A stretch of 64,000 nucleotides of DNA from CAWIHS01 sp963836005 (GTDB lineage: Bacteria; Pseudomonadota; Gammaproteobacteria; GRL18): the NCBI GenBank assembly GCA_963836005.1, contig CAWIHS010000004.1, forward strand, positions 310,001-374,000, given 5' to 3'. The position numbers and the translations under genes were made by a program. Below the pieces are notes generated by a model, which was not told the DNA's origin, ran no database searches, and saw nothing but the letters and a program-made list of their open reading frames with translations. This document shows, one piece after another, positions 63,409 through 64,000 of the stretch (position 1 is the stretch's first letter; every line of letters begins with the position of its first letter).

Positions 63409-64000
63409 GTCAATCTCCTGTTAATATTTTACTGTTGGCCAGGCTAAATGAATTAAATATGATTTCATCCTGACCAGAAAGGATTCCAAATCGCATTTAT
63501 AATGACAAAAGCTGCACCCGGATGTCCGGGGGACTTATAAAATTTTGCCAATTCCTGGATTCATTATCAACCAACGGCATATTTGCTCAAGAAGTAAGGC
63601 ATTTGGAATAGATATGTTTAGATTAAACTTATTAGACACTAGATGTAAATATGTATTTGGAGGAAGAATGTTGATTCAAGAGGCAGAGCCGTCTCGTTTT
63701 AAGAGAATTCCTACAAAAAACAGGTGAGATTTCCTGCAAGTTGAATCTACGATATTTATTAGCGGGCAAAAAATTATTTTCATTTAATGTTCTATTATAA
63801 TTTCAGTCGCTCAGTTAGCGAGGGAAATTCATAGTCAGCTAAATTGAAATATCATTCTAAAACTATAGCAGTTTCAATTTTCATAAGTATGTTCAGATGA
63901 TTTTTTGAGCTATCATATAAACTGAATTTTAAGTCATATCTTTGACGTCGGGGTTTTCTGATTGGACTAAAAAATTCATCCAGTTCTGCATTATGCATAA
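63409..64000. other. Right-end intergenic region
   Basis: 590 bases without a recognised gene. A 60-codon frame at 63545-63727 has no family features. Any gene starting beyond 64000 cannot be seen. Confidence 0.4.

Overview
The window looks like the chromosome of a free-living or facultatively anaerobic gammaproteobacterium. That is an inference from gene families (RimK, MgtE, Tpx, KatG, DUF2189, DUF4389, an Rrf2 regulator, a PEP-CTERM/exosortase-associated acyltransferase, an MtrAB-type electron conduit), not a taxonomic result. Most of the window is AT-rich. Visibly GC-richer blocks lie at about 29.4-32.4 kb (katG and a DUF2189 gene) and 36.0-40.8 kb, and suggest mixed ancestry.

Layout. 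0.2-5.0 kb: an inactive-transglutaminase/7TM protein, a retropepsin-like protease, RimK and an AstE/AspA-like zinc hydrolase, a set known to co-occur and to revolve around glutamate ligation and removal. 5.0-16.4 kb: housekeeping and small genes (MgtE, patatin-like lipase, DUF2189 membrane protein, Rrf2 regulator, persulfide-dioxygenase-like MBL protein, START protein) with remnants of an alkaline phosphatase and an NhaR-like LysR regulator. 16.4-26.4 kb: an Anbu (proteasome-like peptidase) locus with alpha-E and circularly permuted ATP-grasp genes. The transglutaminase/DUF2126 gene is reduced to its two ends. Next to it are a VOC/HPPD-like protein, a PDC-sensor protein and a 1152-residue enzyme that may be a PPi-dependent PEP carboxykinase. 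27.4-28.2 kb: a beta-carbonic anhydrase flanked by attC-like sites, resembling an integron cassette. 29-41 kb: oxidative-stress genes (katG, tpx), a DUF393-SRPBCC-SDR operon, lipoproteins and many fragments (IS30, IS66, YSC84, AarF/ABC1, LysR). 41.6-45.1 kb: a graveyard of transposase and mobile-element remnants. 45.2-50.1 kb: mtrA/mtrB-type decaheme cytochrome and outer-membrane porin, a truncated ISNCY-like transposase, an excisionase-like gene and a tyrosine integrase ending next to an initiator tRNA. 50.4-64 kb: an acyltransferase, a GGDEF/EAL sensor opposite a phosphate-binding-like protein and porin, a SulP transporter, a membrane J-like protein, an IPMS/citramalate-synthase family enzyme, a DUF4389 protein and a secreted repeat protein.

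Three dispersed non-coding repeat families run through the window. The first (R1) is a MITE with GTAA-starting inverted ends; two copies have exact 8-bp target duplications and a third has one apart from a single extra base, which points to IS66 mobilisation. The second (R2) is about 130 bp. The third (R3) is about 143 bp and built from consecutive hairpins. The strongest second-look items are the R1 MITE, the attC-flanked carbonic anhydrase, the decayed DUF2126 gene in an otherwise intact Anbu locus with unusual neighbours, and the MtrAB genes beside an integrase at tRNA-fMet.
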